DNA of 51,880 nt from Acidocella aminolytica 101 = DSM 11237 (GCF_900129125.1 NZ_FQVJ01000027.1:1-51880); one strand, 5' to 3'; shown: positions 1 to 7,804, counted from the stretch's first letter. Numbers and translations are program-made. Notes: generated by a model from the sequence alone, not told the origin.

Positions 1-376
1 GCCCGACCGAGCCGTCGATGATGGCGGATAGAAGTCTCTTCAAGCCCTTCTTGTTGTAGTTCATGCCGGACCCAAGATCCGCCACCACCTCGAAGGTCCA
101 ACCTTGCCGGGCGCAGTAGAGCTCGAGCACTTGCTTCTGGCGTTCCAGATCGTCTTTCTGGTCGTGGCTGGATACGCGGGCGTAGGCTATCGTCTTGCGG
201 CGGGCGTCCTGCTCGGCCCGGAATAGGTCAGGGCGCAGCTTCGCAAGATCGTAGCGGCGATGGCCGCCCGGTGTGTGTTCCGCGACCAGCTTGCCTTCGG
301 CTTCCCAGCGGCGCAGTGTCGTGATCGACACCCCGAGCACTTCCGCAGCCTCACCTATGCCTACAAATCTCTCCAT
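1..376 (-). CDS. tnpA: IS607-family serine recombinase TnpA (partial, cut by window edge)
   Basis: About 125 codons are visible and the 3' end lies outside the window. The N-terminus is a MerR-like winged helix-turn-helix: residues 5-25 carry GEAAEVLGVSITTLRRWE and are followed by HTPGGHRRY near residue 35. Next comes the start of a serine resolvase domain with IAYARVSSHDQKDDL, whose Ser is the expected nucleophile. This HTH-then-resolvase order is the IS607 transposase plan; the enzyme joins and cuts element ends through a phosphoserine intermediate. A tnpB gene usually follows, but that side is not visible. The ATG at 376 sits inside an inverted repeat (370-384). Whether the element is intact cannot be judged. 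Confidence 0.85.
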   Translation of the reverse strand, partial: MERFVGIGEAAEVLGVSITTLRRWEAEGKLVAEHTPGGHRRYDLAKLRPDLFRAEQDARRKTIAYARVSSHDQKDDLERQKQVLELYCARQGWTFEVVADLGSGMNYNKKGLKRLLSAIIDGSVG

Positions 377-384
377 TATGGAGA
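370..384. repeat. Inverted repeat over the tnpA start codon
   Basis: Perfect 7-bp arms TCTCCAT and ATGGAGA are separated by one base and overlap the ATG of the IS607-type recombinase gene. A second small palindrome, GAGAA-A-TTCTC, follows at 381-391. The position would suit self-repression by the HTH domain or a hairpin limiting translation; both ideas are inference. Confidence 0.4.
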
Positions 385-757
385 AATTCTCATAGATTTA
401 GATAGATTGAAATCGAACTGTTCTAACCCCCCGCCCAGGCAGCACCAGAACAGCCATAAGCCATACAAGGCACTCAGCCCGATCGTGAACAGCTCACGAA
501 TTAACCAGAACAAGCAGATAGCAGGGAAGTTTTATCTACCTGCCCCGCCAGCGCGCCCAGGGACGGCAGCACCACCATCACCAACAGGTTCGTCAGCGGC
601 AGCAGCAGCCATGACGGCCCTGCTCTTTCCACAAGACCATCGACCGAGGGTTGTGCAGCAAAATCAACATTTCCCGACCGCCCAACCTCAGCGCAAGCCA
701 AACATTGCAACGCTATTTTGGCTGCAAAAAAGTCAATAAAAATTACTTTACCTTGTA
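377..757 (-). pseudogene. Gap with a broken hydrophobic reading frame
   Basis: This stretch lies between the recombinase gene and gtrA. On the minus strand a frame open from about 710 to 501 contains a hydrophobic run (PLTNLLVMVVLPSLGALAG). A second frame just downstream, about 533 to 372, continues in membrane-like style (LFWLIRELFTIGLSALYGLW). Joined by one frame change they would give two or three membrane segments, so this may be the remains of a membrane protein gene damaged near the insertion sequence. I do not recognise a family, and no ribosome binding site is evident. The part next to gtrA (about 717-760) is AT-rich. Confidence 0.25.
729..748 (-). terminator. Possible weak terminator after gtrA
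   Basis: On the minus strand an AT-rich imperfect hairpin (AAGTAAT against ATTGACTT, one bulge) is followed by a run of T just downstream of the gtrA stop. It is the only terminator-like structure at the end of the hisZ-purA-gtrA unit. The stem is weak. Confidence 0.3.
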
Positions 758-1189
758 TTAGCCAAAGACGAATCGTTTCGAAAGCAGATAATTAAACACC
801 AGCCCCGCCGCCGACCCGGCCGCGATGCCAATGACAGGATGCTTCACCACCAGCGGGGAAAACGCCACCAGCAAAAAGAACGTGCCGCGATTGAACACGA
901 ATCCGATGGCGTTGGCGGCAATAAATTTCGCCCATTGCACATGGGCCGCCGCATGTTCCACATGCCGGAAGGTCCAGAGCCGATTAATGATCCAGTTAAT
1001 CGTCGCGGCGACGATAAAGCTGCACGTTCCCGCGATATAAAGGCTAACAAAGGGGCGCAACAGGTAAACCGTACCGGCATCCCACACAAAGCCCAGCGTG
1101 CCGACAATGCCGAACCGGATGAAGGATTCGGAAAAGCCCAGCCGCGCGATGAGCCCCACAAGCCTGTCCAGCAGGTCCAGCGGATTCAT
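758..1189 (-). CDS. GtrA-family membrane protein
   Basis: A protein of about 143 residues with four predicted membrane segments and short loops, typical of GtrA/DPMS-type proteins. FIRFGIVGTLGFVWDAG opens the first segment, INRLWTFRH follows the second, and NYLLSKRFVF closes the last. Family members are thought to help move lipid-linked sugars across the inner membrane or to partner glycosyltransferases during surface polysaccharide modification. No glycosyltransferase is adjacent, so the substrate is unknown. The ATG at 1189 is chosen; a TTG at 1219, inside the end of purA and with AGGA ahead of it, would add ten residues. It is the last gene of the hisZ-purA unit, 19 bases after purA. Confidence 0.85.
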   Translation of the reverse strand: MNPLDLLDRLVGLIARLGFSESFIRFGIVGTLGFVWDAGTVYLLRPFVSLYIAGTCSFIVAATINWIINRLWTFRHVEHAAAHVQWAKFIAANAIGFVFNRGTFFLLVAFSPLVVKHPVIGIAAGSAAGLVFNYLLSKRFVFG

Positions 1190-1208
1190 CGCGGTGCTTA
1201 TTTCAGGT

Positions 1209-2498
1209 TCAGCCGGCAAACGGGTCCTGCATCAGGATGGTGTCATCGCGTTCCGGGCTGGTGGAGAGCAAAGTCACCGGCGCTTCCACCAACTCCTCAA
1301 TGCGCTTCACATACTTAATGGCGGCGGCGGGCAGCTCCGCCCAGCTGCGCGCGCCCTGGGTGCTATCCGTCCAGCCTTCCATCACCTCATAAATCGGCTC
1401 CGCGGCGGCCTGCTTGGCCATGGCGGCGGGCAGATGCTTGTAAGGCTGGCCGTCAATCATATAGCCAGTGCAGATTTTCAGCTCCTCGAAGCCGTCCAGC
1501 ACGTCCAGCTTAGTCAGCGCCAGCCCTTGCACGCCACCCACTTTCACCGCTTGGCGGACCATAGCGGCATCAAACCAGCCGCAGCGGCGCTTGCGCCCTG
1601 TCACGGTGCCGAATTCATGGCCTCGCTCGCCCAGGCGCTGGCCGGTCTCGTCTTGCAACTCGGTTGGGAACGGGCCGGAGCCAACCCTGGTGGTGTACGC
1701 TTTGGCTATGCCCAGCACGCGCCCCGCCGCATCCGGCCCCATGCCGCTGCCGGAAGCTGCTGTGCCCGCGACCGTGTTGGAGGAGGTGACAAACGGGTAG
1801 GTGCCGTGATCGACATCCAGCATCACCGCCTGCGCGCCCTCGAACAAAATCTTCTCCCCCTTAGCCTTGGCCTCAGCCAGACGCTCCCATACCGGCTCGG
1901 CATAAGGCAGCAGCTTCGGCGCCAGGGCCAGTAGGTCCGCCAGCAGGTCTTCTTTCTTGAAGATGGGCGCGCCCAGGCCCGCCAGCAGCGTGTTATGGTG
2001 AAGCAGCAGTTCGTCCAGCTTGGCTGAGAGCGTCTCCGGCTCAGCCAAATCGCAAATGCGGATGGCCCGGCGGGCCACCTTATCCTCATAAGCCGGGCCG
2101 ATGCCGCGGCCGGTGGTGCCGATCTTGCGCTCGCCACGGGCGGCTTCGCGGGCGGCGTCCAGCGCGGCGTGCAGAGGCAGAATCAGCGGCGCGTTCTCGG
2201 CGATCCGTAGCGTTTCGGGCGTGACTTTGAGCCCCTGGGCGGAGACACGCTCAATCTCGGTGAGCAGCGCGGTCGGGTCCACCACCACGCCATTTCCGAT
2301 AATGCCGAGCTTGCCGTTCACCACACCGGAGGGCAGCAGGGAGAGCTTGTAGGTCTGGTTACCCACCACCAGCGTATGGCCGGCATTATGCCCACCCTGG
2401 AAGCGCACTACGATATCGGCGCGGCTGGCCAGCCAGTCCACAACCTTGCCCTTACCCTCGTCGCCCCACTGGGCACCGATGATCGTCACGTTGGTCAT
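1209..2498 (-). CDS. purA: Adenylosuccinate synthetase
   Basis: 429 residues, full length for the family. It catalyses the GTP-dependent joining of IMP and aspartate to adenylosuccinate, the first step from IMP to AMP, in the cytoplasm. Visible hallmarks are the N-terminal loop [12 protein letters not shown] (residues 11-22), [13 protein letters not shown] near residue 130 for IMP binding, [28 protein letters not shown] and a C-terminal TKLDVLDG motif for guanine recognition. It follows hisZ after 12 bases and precedes gtrA, so the three are probably cotranscribed. Linking purA to hisZ makes metabolic sense because histidine synthesis draws on ATP and returns AICAR to purine synthesis. Confidence 0.97.
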   Translation of the reverse strand: MTNVTIIGAQWGDEGKGKVVDWLASRADIVVRFQGGHNAGHTLVVGNQTYKLSLLPSGVVNGKLGIIGNGVVVDPTALLTEIERVSAQGLKVTPETLRIAENAPLILPLHAALDAAREAARGERKIGTTGRGIGPAYEDKVARRAIRICDLAEPETLSAKLDELLLHHNTLLAGLGAPIFKKEDLLADLLALAPKLLPYAEPVWERLAEAKAKGEKILFEGAQAVMLDVDHGTYPFVTSSNTVAGTAASGSGMGPDAAGRVLGIAKAYTTRVGSGPFPTELQDETGQRLGERGHEFGTVTGRKRRCGWFDAAMVRQAVKVGGVQGLALTKLDVLDGFEELKICTGYMIDGQPYKHLPAAMAKQAAAEPIYEVMEGWTDSTQGARSWAELPAAAIKYVKRIEELVEAPVTLLSTSPERDDTILMQDPFAG

Positions 2499-2511
2499 TA
2501 CAAAATCCTAC

Positions 2512-3651
2512 TCAGGAAAGCGCGGTTATCACGCCTTCGAATAACAGATGGGAGCAGCCAAGACGGCGGGCTTCATCGCCCGGGGCAGCTTCCGGTGCAA
2601 GCCCTGGCACGGTAGCGTAGCCTCGTACGCGGGCATTTTGCGCGTCCGCCGGACTGGTGCCGTGCGGCAGATACAGGCGCGGACGCAACGCCAGGGGTGG
2701 CGCGAGGCGGATGATGCTGTCCGGGTATAGCGTGATCCCGGTGGCGGGCTCGGCATCGCCGCAGAGATAACGCCCGCCCCGCCCCAGCTCCATCTGCTGG
2801 CCGGTGGCGAAAATCGTCATGGAAACGCCGGTATGGTAGCGGTAGCCACGGAACTCTACCGGGTCCACGGTCAGTTGCAGGCCGGGCAGCACGGTCTGCA
2901 CAGCGGAAACCACCTCGGCCAGACGCTTGGCCTGGGCGCGAGCTGCCGCCGGCAGGTCCGCCGACAGTAAGGCGGGCACGGCGCGAGAGGCGGAACCGCT
3001 GGAGCTCAGCAGGCTCAGCAGCAGCGTGGTCTGGGCGCCGCCCAGCTCGGCCACTGCGGCGGCGTCTTTCCTGTCCAGAGCGTGGGCTAGGGCCGGATGC
3101 AGATGGGCGGGCACTTCGTCCAGCAAACTCGGCACCAGGCGAGGGATGGTGAGATCGACGGAAAGATCCTTCAGCCCCACCGCTTCCAGCGCGGCGATGG
3201 CGGTGAGAATAATCTCGGCGTCAGCGGCGGCGGTGTCATGGCCGATCAGCTCGATCCCGGCCTGGGAGAGCTGGCGTTCGGGTTGCAGCTGGGTGCCGCG
3301 CACATGCAGAACCTGACCGCAATACGCCAGACGCAGCGGGCGCGGCACGGCGGCGAGGCGGCTGGTGGCCAGACGGCCGATCTGCGGTGTGGTGTCCGCG
3401 CGCAGGCCCATCATGCGCTGGCTTTCGGGGTCCATCAGGCGGAAGGTTTGCTCAGCCAAAGCGGCACCGGAGCCGGAGAACAGGGATTCCTCAAACTCCA
3501 GCAGGGGCGGGGTGACGCGCTGATAACCGTGGGCTGAGAAACAATCCATGATCGCTTCAGAGGAACGGGCCTGGCGTTCGGCCTCAGGCGGCAGCACATC
3601 GGCAAGCCCCGCTGGGAGGAGAGCGGGGTGTATGGTCGGCGTTTCGTTCAT
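2512..3651 (-). CDS. hisZ: ATP phosphoribosyltransferase regulatory subunit
   Basis: 379 residues from the ATG at 3651. HisZ resembles the catalytic core of class II histidyl-tRNA synthetases but does not charge tRNA. It assembles with a short-form HisG and gives the first enzyme of histidine synthesis its activity and feedback control. The core is visible as LPAGLADVLPPEA near the start, then RVTPPLLEFEES, FRLMDPESQRMMGLRADTT and the RLAYCGQVLH strand. Upstream in-frame codons to 3717 are rejected because they run through a good promoter (3676-3704) that would place the transcript start near 3669. No hisG is in the window; the presence of hisZ implies a short hisG elsewhere. Confidence 0.92.
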   Translation of the reverse strand: MNETPTIHPALLPAGLADVLPPEAERQARSSEAIMDCFSAHGYQRVTPPLLEFEESLFSGSGAALAEQTFRLMDPESQRMMGLRADTTPQIGRLATSRLAAVPRPLRLAYCGQVLHVRGTQLQPERQLSQAGIELIGHDTAAADAEIILTAIAALEAVGLKDLSVDLTIPRLVPSLLDEVPAHLHPALAHALDRKDAAAVAELGGAQTTLLLSLLSSSGSASRAVPALLSADLPAAARAQAKRLAEVVSAVQTVLPGLQLTVDPVEFRGYRYHTGVSMTIFATGQQMELGRGGRYLCGDAEPATGITLYPDSIIRLAPPLALRPRLYLPHGTSPADAQNARVRGYATVPGLAPEAAPGDEARRLGCSHLLFEGVITALS

Positions 3652-4120
3652 CTTCAACCCGGATGGTGGCGTAGCGCTATAACATCCCGAAGCGACAGGT
3701 CCAATGGACGGGGGCACAAGGCTGGGTTAAGCAAAACTTATCAACCTTAACATGTGTTTATCATTCCTCTTCACCAGAAGGCTGTTCATTCTGGGGTTCT
3801 TGCCCGTGCCGGTCAGCGTTTACTGGCGTTTGCCCTACTCTCGCGGGTAGTGTATCTGGGGCTGTTCGGGCTATTGCTGGACCTCGGGCCCGCTCTCACT
3901 GAAAACCGTTGCAGCTGGAAATGGTGCATAAAACCGCGCGGGTAGCCGTCCTGCCCTCGCCCAAGCCAGTGATTCCGGCGGGGTCGAACGGACCGTACTC
4001 GCATAGCTGCGCAGTGATGGGACCATTGCTGGGGCTGCCGTGCGAAAAAGCGGGAATCGCAGTTGGGATTGGGCTGGTTGAGATTTTCGTCCGTTACGCC
4101 CCGACGATTGACTGGCAATT
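3652..4120. other. Intergenic stretch without a recognisable gene
   Basis: This gap lies between hisZ and the HiPIP gene, both on the minus strand. Apart from the hisZ promoter, I see no gene I can support. A short plus-strand frame at 3754-3945 has one hydrophobic run (LLAFALLSRVVYLGLFGLLL) and then turns polar and stops. Another frame at 3909-4124 has no recognisable motif, and overlapping minus-strand frames are equally featureless. It may hold decayed coding sequence. Confidence 0.4.
3676..3704 (-). promoter_or_regulatory. Sigma-70-type promoter for hisZ-purA-gtrA
   Basis: On the minus strand TTGGAC (3699-3704) and TATAGC (3676-3681) are separated by 17 bases. The expected start point is near 3669, about 18 bases before the hisZ ATG. 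Confidence 0.65.
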
Positions 4121-4396
4121 TTAGCTGCAAGTGTCAGCTGGGCCGGATTGCCAGTATTTGCACCAGCCATGCTCGCTGATTACGCCTTCAATCATGGTGC
4201 AGCGGGTTGAGGCCCCTGGTACGAACATGCAACAGGCGGCACATTCGTCGCCATGATGGGGGTGGTCCTGATAGGCGGCGGCCTGTTTGGAGATTGTGGC
4301 CGCGGCCTCTGCCGGCTGGCTCTTGATAAAGCTAAGTCCCAGCGTTGTCGCAGCGGCAAAGGCGCCACGGCGAATCAAGAGACGGCGTGTTGGCAT
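4121..4396 (-). CDS. High-potential iron-sulfur protein (HiPIP), secreted
   Basis: 91 residues. The N-terminus has arginine pairs (residues 4-5 and 9-10), a hydrophobic stretch and an AEA site near residue 31, consistent with export, perhaps by the Tat route used for HiPIPs. The mature part has the HiPIP cluster pattern: Cys52, Cys55, Cys66 and Cys79, in CAAC, STRC and ISEHGWCKYW, preceded by the conserved AAYQDHP. These four Cys would hold one 4Fe-4S cubane that shuttles electrons in the periplasm. The spacing is short, as in the Iro-like group. Cys56 and Cys90 are extra. No redox partner gene is adjacent. GGAG lies about 12 bases before the ATG. Confidence 0.85.
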   Translation of the reverse strand: MPTRRLLIRRGAFAAATTLGLSFIKSQPAEAAATISKQAAAYQDHPHHGDECAACCMFVPGASTRCTMIEGVISEHGWCKYWQSGPADTCS

Positions 4397-4496
4397 GTCC
4401 GATAAACTCTCCGTGATGATGAAACGCTAATGACTTAAATCTGACGCCGCGCAAAGGCTGACGCGGTTGAGTGTGGCGGTCCGGCTTTAACGGGCT

Positions 4497-4832
4497 TTAA
4501 ACAATCTTACCCTCAAACGGGGGCAAGTAATCAGCCGCGTCGAACTCCAGAACCCAGAGGTCGGGGTCAAAGCGGGTCTGTCTAGCGATGTAATCGTCCG
4601 CCGCCTGTTCGGGCACGGGATCGCGGCCGGTTGAGCGCATCCAGGCGAGGTCGCCTTCAATGTCCCGAAACTGGCTGAGCACCACGCACCCACTGCGGCC
4701 ATAAAGTTTCACCAGCACGCCGCCCGCATCCGGGTCGCCTTTACGGACCACCACGCCGGGCTTGTTATCCTTCATCCCCAGCCTCAATGCGGCCGAGACC
4801 CAAATTCCAGCCTTGATCCTGGCTTCTCCCAT
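4497..4832 (-). CDS. DUF1491 family protein
   Basis: 111 residues from the ATG at 4832; an in-frame ATG at 4862 would add ten residues. The sequence matches what I know of DUF1491, a small cytoplasmic family largely limited to alphaproteobacteria: RIKAGIWVSAALRLGM near the start, GVVVRKGDPDAGGVLVKL, then a polar C-terminal half ending in LEFDAADYLPPFEGKIV. No catalytic motif or membrane segment is seen and no function is established. It is divergent from the ABC importer genes and shares a short intergenic region with an inverted repeat. AAGGA lies upstream of the chosen start. Confidence 0.75.
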   Translation of the reverse strand: MGEARIKAGIWVSAALRLGMKDNKPGVVVRKGDPDAGGVLVKLYGRSGCVVLSQFRDIEGDLAWMRSTGRDPVPEQAADDYIARQTRFDPDLWVLEFDAADYLPPFEGKIV

Positions 4833-4887
4833 GGTAATGCGTATCCTTTCATGGCCCTGCACCGGCCTGTTCCGCTGGGTTCGCAGG

Positions 4888-4907
4888 TCTTGATGTTAAT
4901 CTCAAGA
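4888..4907. promoter_or_regulatory. Inverted repeat in the DUF1491/ABC importer divergent region
   Basis: TCTTGA and TCAAGA form perfect 6-bp arms around eight bases (TGTTAATC), 16 bases before the start codon of the binding-protein gene. The symmetry and place suit a regulator site for the importer operon. No regulator gene is nearby, so this is a tentative operator. Confidence 0.35.
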
Positions 4908-4923
4908 GTTTGGAGTTGCTCGC

Positions 4924-5919
4924 ATGTTCCGCCCACTCCGTGTTGCCTTGGCCGCCACCGTCGCACTGACCGTGTTTTCCTCCGCCGCCCGTGCGGCCGA
5001 CAAGATCAGCTTTGGGCTGGATTGGGTGGCAGAGCCAGAATATGGCGGCTATTATGAGGCGTTAGCCGAAGGGCTGTATAAAAAGGCCGGGCTAGAAGTG
5101 ACAATCTATCAGGGCGGACCGCAAGTGAATACCGCGCAACTGCTGATCGCGGGCAAGCTGGATTTCGACATTACCTCCAACGCGTTCCTGGCGCTCAACT
5201 TCGCGCAGGAACATATTCCCTATGAGGTGGTGGCGGCCGGGTTCCAGAAAGACCCGGACTGCCTAATCGCGCATCATGGCCAGGGGAATGACAGTTTCAC
5301 GGACCTCAAAGGCAAGCCGATCGCGGTTTCGACCGATACGCGGGCAAGCTGGTGGCTATTTTTGAAAGCGAGATATGGCTACTCGGACTCGCAGTTGCGG
5401 CCTTATGGATTCTCGCTGACGCCGTTTTTGACCAATAAGAAGGATATTCAGGAGGGGTATGTGACCTCCGAGCCGTATCTGGTGCACAAGGCCACCGGGA
5501 AATGGCCCGTGGTGCTGGCGCTGCCGGAAGCGGGGTTCGATGGCTATGCCAGCCTGATTGCGACCTCGGACAAGATGGCGAAGGCGCATCCGCAGATCGT
5601 GCAACGCTTCATCGATGCCTCGGCGCAGGGGTGGTATGATTTTCTCTATAAAAACCCCGGCCCCGCCTTTGCCGCCATCAAGAAAGCCAACCCAGATATG
5701 ACCGACGGGCTTATGAAGTTTGGCTACGAACAGCTGAAGAAACGCGGGATCGTGGATTCCGGGGATGCCAAGACGCTGGGGATCTACGCGATGACCGATG
5801 CGCGCTGGGCGAGCTTCTTTCACCAGATGGTTAAGGCGGGGATGTATAGCCCCTCTTTGGATTACAAGGCGGCTTATACGTTGCAATTTGTCGATCACGG
5901 CCACCCGAAACAGAATTGA
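4924..5919 (+). CDS. ABC transporter substrate-binding protein, NMT1/THI5-like
   Basis: 331 residues with a Sec signal peptide (residues 1-24, cleaved near ARA-ADK). The mature protein begins ISFGLDWVAEPEYGGYYEAL and continues with AEGLYKKAGLEV and INTAQ-type ligand loops (QVNTAQLLIAGKLDFDITSN), the pattern of the NMT1/THI5 and SsuA/TauA group. It should bind a small solute in the periplasm and deliver it to the permease below. The W-x-A-E-P-E-Y-G-G-Y-Y opening resembles binding proteins for pyrimidine precursors of thiamine or related heterocycles, but aliphatic sulfonates cannot be excluded. No TPP riboswitch is visible upstream. TTTGGAG precedes the ATG. Its stop overlaps the ATPase start by one base. 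Confidence 0.88.
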   Translation: MFRPLRVALAATVALTVFSSAARAADKISFGLDWVAEPEYGGYYEALAEGLYKKAGLEVTIYQGGPQVNTAQLLIAGKLDFDITSNAFLALNFAQEHIPYEVVAAGFQKDPDCLIAHHGQGNDSFTDLKGKPIAVSTDTRASWWLFLKARYGYSDSQLRPYGFSLTPFLTNKKDIQEGYVTSEPYLVHKATGKWPVVLALPEAGFDGYASLIATSDKMAKAHPQIVQRFIDASAQGWYDFLYKNPGPAFAAIKKANPDMTDGLMKFGYEQLKKRGIVDSGDAKTLGIYAMTDARWASFFHQMVKAGMYSPSLDYKAAYTLQFVDHGHPKQN

Positions 5920-6659
5920 TGTTCACGCTACGCCATGTCGCCAAACATTTTGGCGACGGCATGAAGGCCCTGGAGGATATCACAGCGGAAATTCCGCCCG
6001 GCAGTTTTGTGGCGCTGCTGGGGCCTTCGGGCTGCGGCAAATCCACGCTGCTGCGGCTGCTCTCTGGGCTGGAGATGCCGAGCAGCGGGGAAATCAGCTG
6101 GGGACATACAGGAAAGCCCGCGCCAGGTGAGATTGGCTATGTTTTCCAGGATCCCACGCTGCTGCCCTGGGCGAATGCCGCAGAGAATGTGTATCTGCCG
6201 CTGCGGCTGCGCAGGGAAAGCTGGAGCAGCGCTATGCCGCGTGTGCACACCGCCTTGGCGCAGGTGGGGCTGGAGGGATTTGAGCAGAGCAAGCCGAAGG
6301 GGCTCTCTGGCGGAATGCGGATGCGCGTGTCCATTGCGCGGGCGCTGGTCTCGGAACCGGCACTGCTGCTAATGGACGAGCCCTTTGCGGCGCTGGATGA
6401 GTTCACCCGCCATAAATTGCAGGATGATCTGCTCGCGCTGTGGCGGCGCACGGGCAAAACCGTAGTGTTCGTGACGCATTCAATCTACGAGGCGGCGTAT
6501 CTGGCCAACCGGATTTTAATCATGACCCCACGCCCCGGGCGAATTGCAGCGACACTAACGCCCAACCTGCCGGTAGGGGTGGAGCGGCGGAACAGCCCTG
6601 CCTATCACGCGCTGGTTTCAGAGATCACCGCCAGCTTCCAGCGGATTATGCCAGCATGA
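5919..6659 (+). CDS. ABC transporter ATP-binding protein, nitrate/sulfonate/taurine type
   Basis: 246 residues from the ATG at 5919, which overlaps the preceding stop as TGATG; a TTG three bases earlier is less likely. All nucleotide-binding motifs are present: Walker A GPSGCGKST (35-43), Q-loop VFQDPTLLPW (75-84), signature LSGGM (129-133), Walker B ALLLMDEPF (148-156), D-loop ALD, and the switch His in VTHS (about 187). The FQDPTLLPW wording is typical of the SsuB/TauB/ThiZ branch. It powers import with the adjacent permease on the inner face of the membrane. Confidence 0.93.
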   Translation: MFTLRHVAKHFGDGMKALEDITAEIPPGSFVALLGPSGCGKSTLLRLLSGLEMPSSGEISWGHTGKPAPGEIGYVFQDPTLLPWANAAENVYLPLRLRRESWSSAMPRVHTALAQVGLEGFEQSKPKGLSGGMRMRVSIARALVSEPALLLMDEPFAALDEFTRHKLQDDLLALWRRTGKTVVFVTHSIYEAAYLANRILIMTPRPGRIAATLTPNLPVGVERRNSPAYHALVSEITASFQRIMPA

Positions 6660-7420
6660 GTAAGAGCGTGGAACGGGTGGCGCCTTTTCTGTTCGGGCTG
6701 ACTGCGCTGGCGCTTTGGCAGGGGGCCGTGTGGATGACGCATACGCCAAGCTACGTGGTGCCGGGGCCGCTGAAGATTCTGCGAGCATTTTATGACTCGC
6801 GCACAGCATTGGGAGCGGGGCTGCTTTCAACCTTGGCGGTCACGGGCGCCGCTTTGCTGGCCTCCACCATATTGGGGGTGTTTCTGGCGGTGGCTATGGC
6901 GGCCAGCTCCTTCTTCCGCGCAGCGATTCAGCCCTGGGCGGTGATTTTGCAGGTTACGCCGGTTGTGGCCATCGCCCCGCTGATTATTATTTGGGTGGGA
7001 CAGCCTTTTCTCGCGCTGGTTGTGTGCGCAGTAGTGGTGTCGTTCTTCGCCATACTGTCCAACACCGCCGCCGGGCTAGCCGCGACGCCGCCGGAGTTGC
7101 TGGATTTATTCCTGCTGAACGGGGCAACGCGGTGGCAGATTCTGTTTCAGCTCTCTCTGCCTTATGCACTGCCGTTTTTTCTGACCGGGCTGCGGCTGGC
7201 GGGTACGCTAGCGCTGGTGGGGGCCGTGGTGGCGGAGTTTGTGGCTGGGTCTGGCGGGTTTGCCTCGGGGCTGGCCTGGCAGATTATTGAGGCAAGCTAC
7301 CGGCTACAAATTCCGCGCATGTTCGCGGCACTGCTGCTACTAGGGGCTGCAGGTATTGTGATTTACGCAGTGCTGGGCGTGCTGGAACGAGTGGTACTGA
7401 CCCGGCGAGACGGCGCTTGA
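6656..7420 (+). CDS. ABC transporter permease, BPD type
   Basis: 254 residues, with its ATG overlapping the ATPase stop as ATGA. About six membrane segments are visible (roughly 11-27, 55-80, 95-115, 117-138, 170-195 and 220-245). The cytoplasmic coupling loop that docks the ATPase lies at about 147-170 (ELLDLFLLNGATRWQILFQL). The protein forms the channel of the importer, probably as a dimer. Tight overlaps in the three genes indicate translational coupling. An in-frame extension back to 6440 is spurious because it overlaps the ATPase gene. The substrate is unresolved, as for the binding protein. Confidence 0.93.
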   Translation: MSKSVERVAPFLFGLTALALWQGAVWMTHTPSYVVPGPLKILRAFYDSRTALGAGLLSTLAVTGAALLASTILGVFLAVAMAASSFFRAAIQPWAVILQVTPVVAIAPLIIIWVGQPFLALVVCAVVVSFFAILSNTAAGLAATPPELLDLFLLNGATRWQILFQLSLPYALPFFLTGLRLAGTLALVGAVVAEFVAGSGGFASGLAWQIIEASYRLQIPRMFAALLLLGAAGIVIYAVLGVLERVVLTRRDGA

Positions 7421-7476
7421 AAGCTGGTTGAAATTTACGGGCGGCAGATTAGGCTCCGCCAGGATTGGAGAGACGC

Positions 7477-7683
7477 ATGGGTACGACGACAGAGAAAAAA
7501 CTCAGCAAGGGCCAGCTCGCTTACGAGCAGGAGCGCGCCAGAAAGGCGGGCAAAAGCCTGGATGAATGGATGAAGCACAAGGCCAGGATGGCGGCCGAAG
7601 AGGCCGAGAAAGCCACCTCCAAGCTAGAGAAGAAGAAAGGGTTTTTCTCCCGCTTGCTTGATAAGGCGCATAAGCCGATCTGA
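7477..7683 (+). CDS. Small charged hypothetical protein
   Basis: 68 residues from the ATG at 7477, with GGAGAG six bases ahead; a TTG at 7465 is unlikely. The protein is highly charged (Lys, Glu, Arg, Ala rich), with a long helical, perhaps coiled, middle (about 12-52) and a C-terminal basic tail KKKGFFSRLLDKAHKPI that could lie on a membrane or bind nucleic acid. There are no Cys and no signal peptide. I do not recognise a family with a known role. It lies 56 bases after the permease gene and ends just before a strong terminator, so it may be the last cistron of the importer transcript or have its own promoter. Confidence 0.7.
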   Translation: MGTTTEKKLSKGQLAYEQERARKAGKSLDEWMKHKARMAAEEAEKATSKLEKKKGFFSRLLDKAHKPI

Positions 7684-7699
7684 CACGCTTCTAAGCTCA

Positions 7700-7731
7700 G
7701 CCGCCTTTCCCTTCAGGAAGGCGGCCTTTTT
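7700..7731 (+). terminator. Intrinsic terminator after the small charged protein gene
   Basis: GCCGCCTTTCC pairs with GGAAGGCGGC across a CTTCA loop (one bulged T) and is followed by CTTTTTA. It ends the plus-strand ABC importer region. Confidence 0.85.
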
Positions 7732-7751
7732 ATGTGCGGAACGCAGGCAAG

Positions 7752-7784
7752 AAAAAAGGCAGGCCCTATAGCCTGCCTTTTTTT
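7752..7784. terminator. Bidirectional intrinsic terminator after rplQ
   Basis: A run of A, a perfect GGCAGGC/GCCTGCC stem and a run of seven T make this work on either strand. On the minus strand it ends the rpsM-rpsK-rpoA-rplQ transcript about 20 bases after the rplQ stop. Confidence 0.88.
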
Positions 7785-7804
7785 CGCTCCCAGGAAGGAG
7801 AGGA

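Noticed and set aside
260-739. Plus-strand open frame of 159 codons near the left edge
   Set aside because: It overlaps the recombinase gene antisense and is random in composition.
3909-4124. Short plus-strand frame before the HiPIP gene
   Set aside because: No motif, no ribosome binding site, and it competes with equally featureless minus-strand frames.
4833-4923. TPP riboswitch before the NMT1/THI5-like binding protein
   Set aside because: The gap is only about 90 bases and I see no conserved THI-box sequence.
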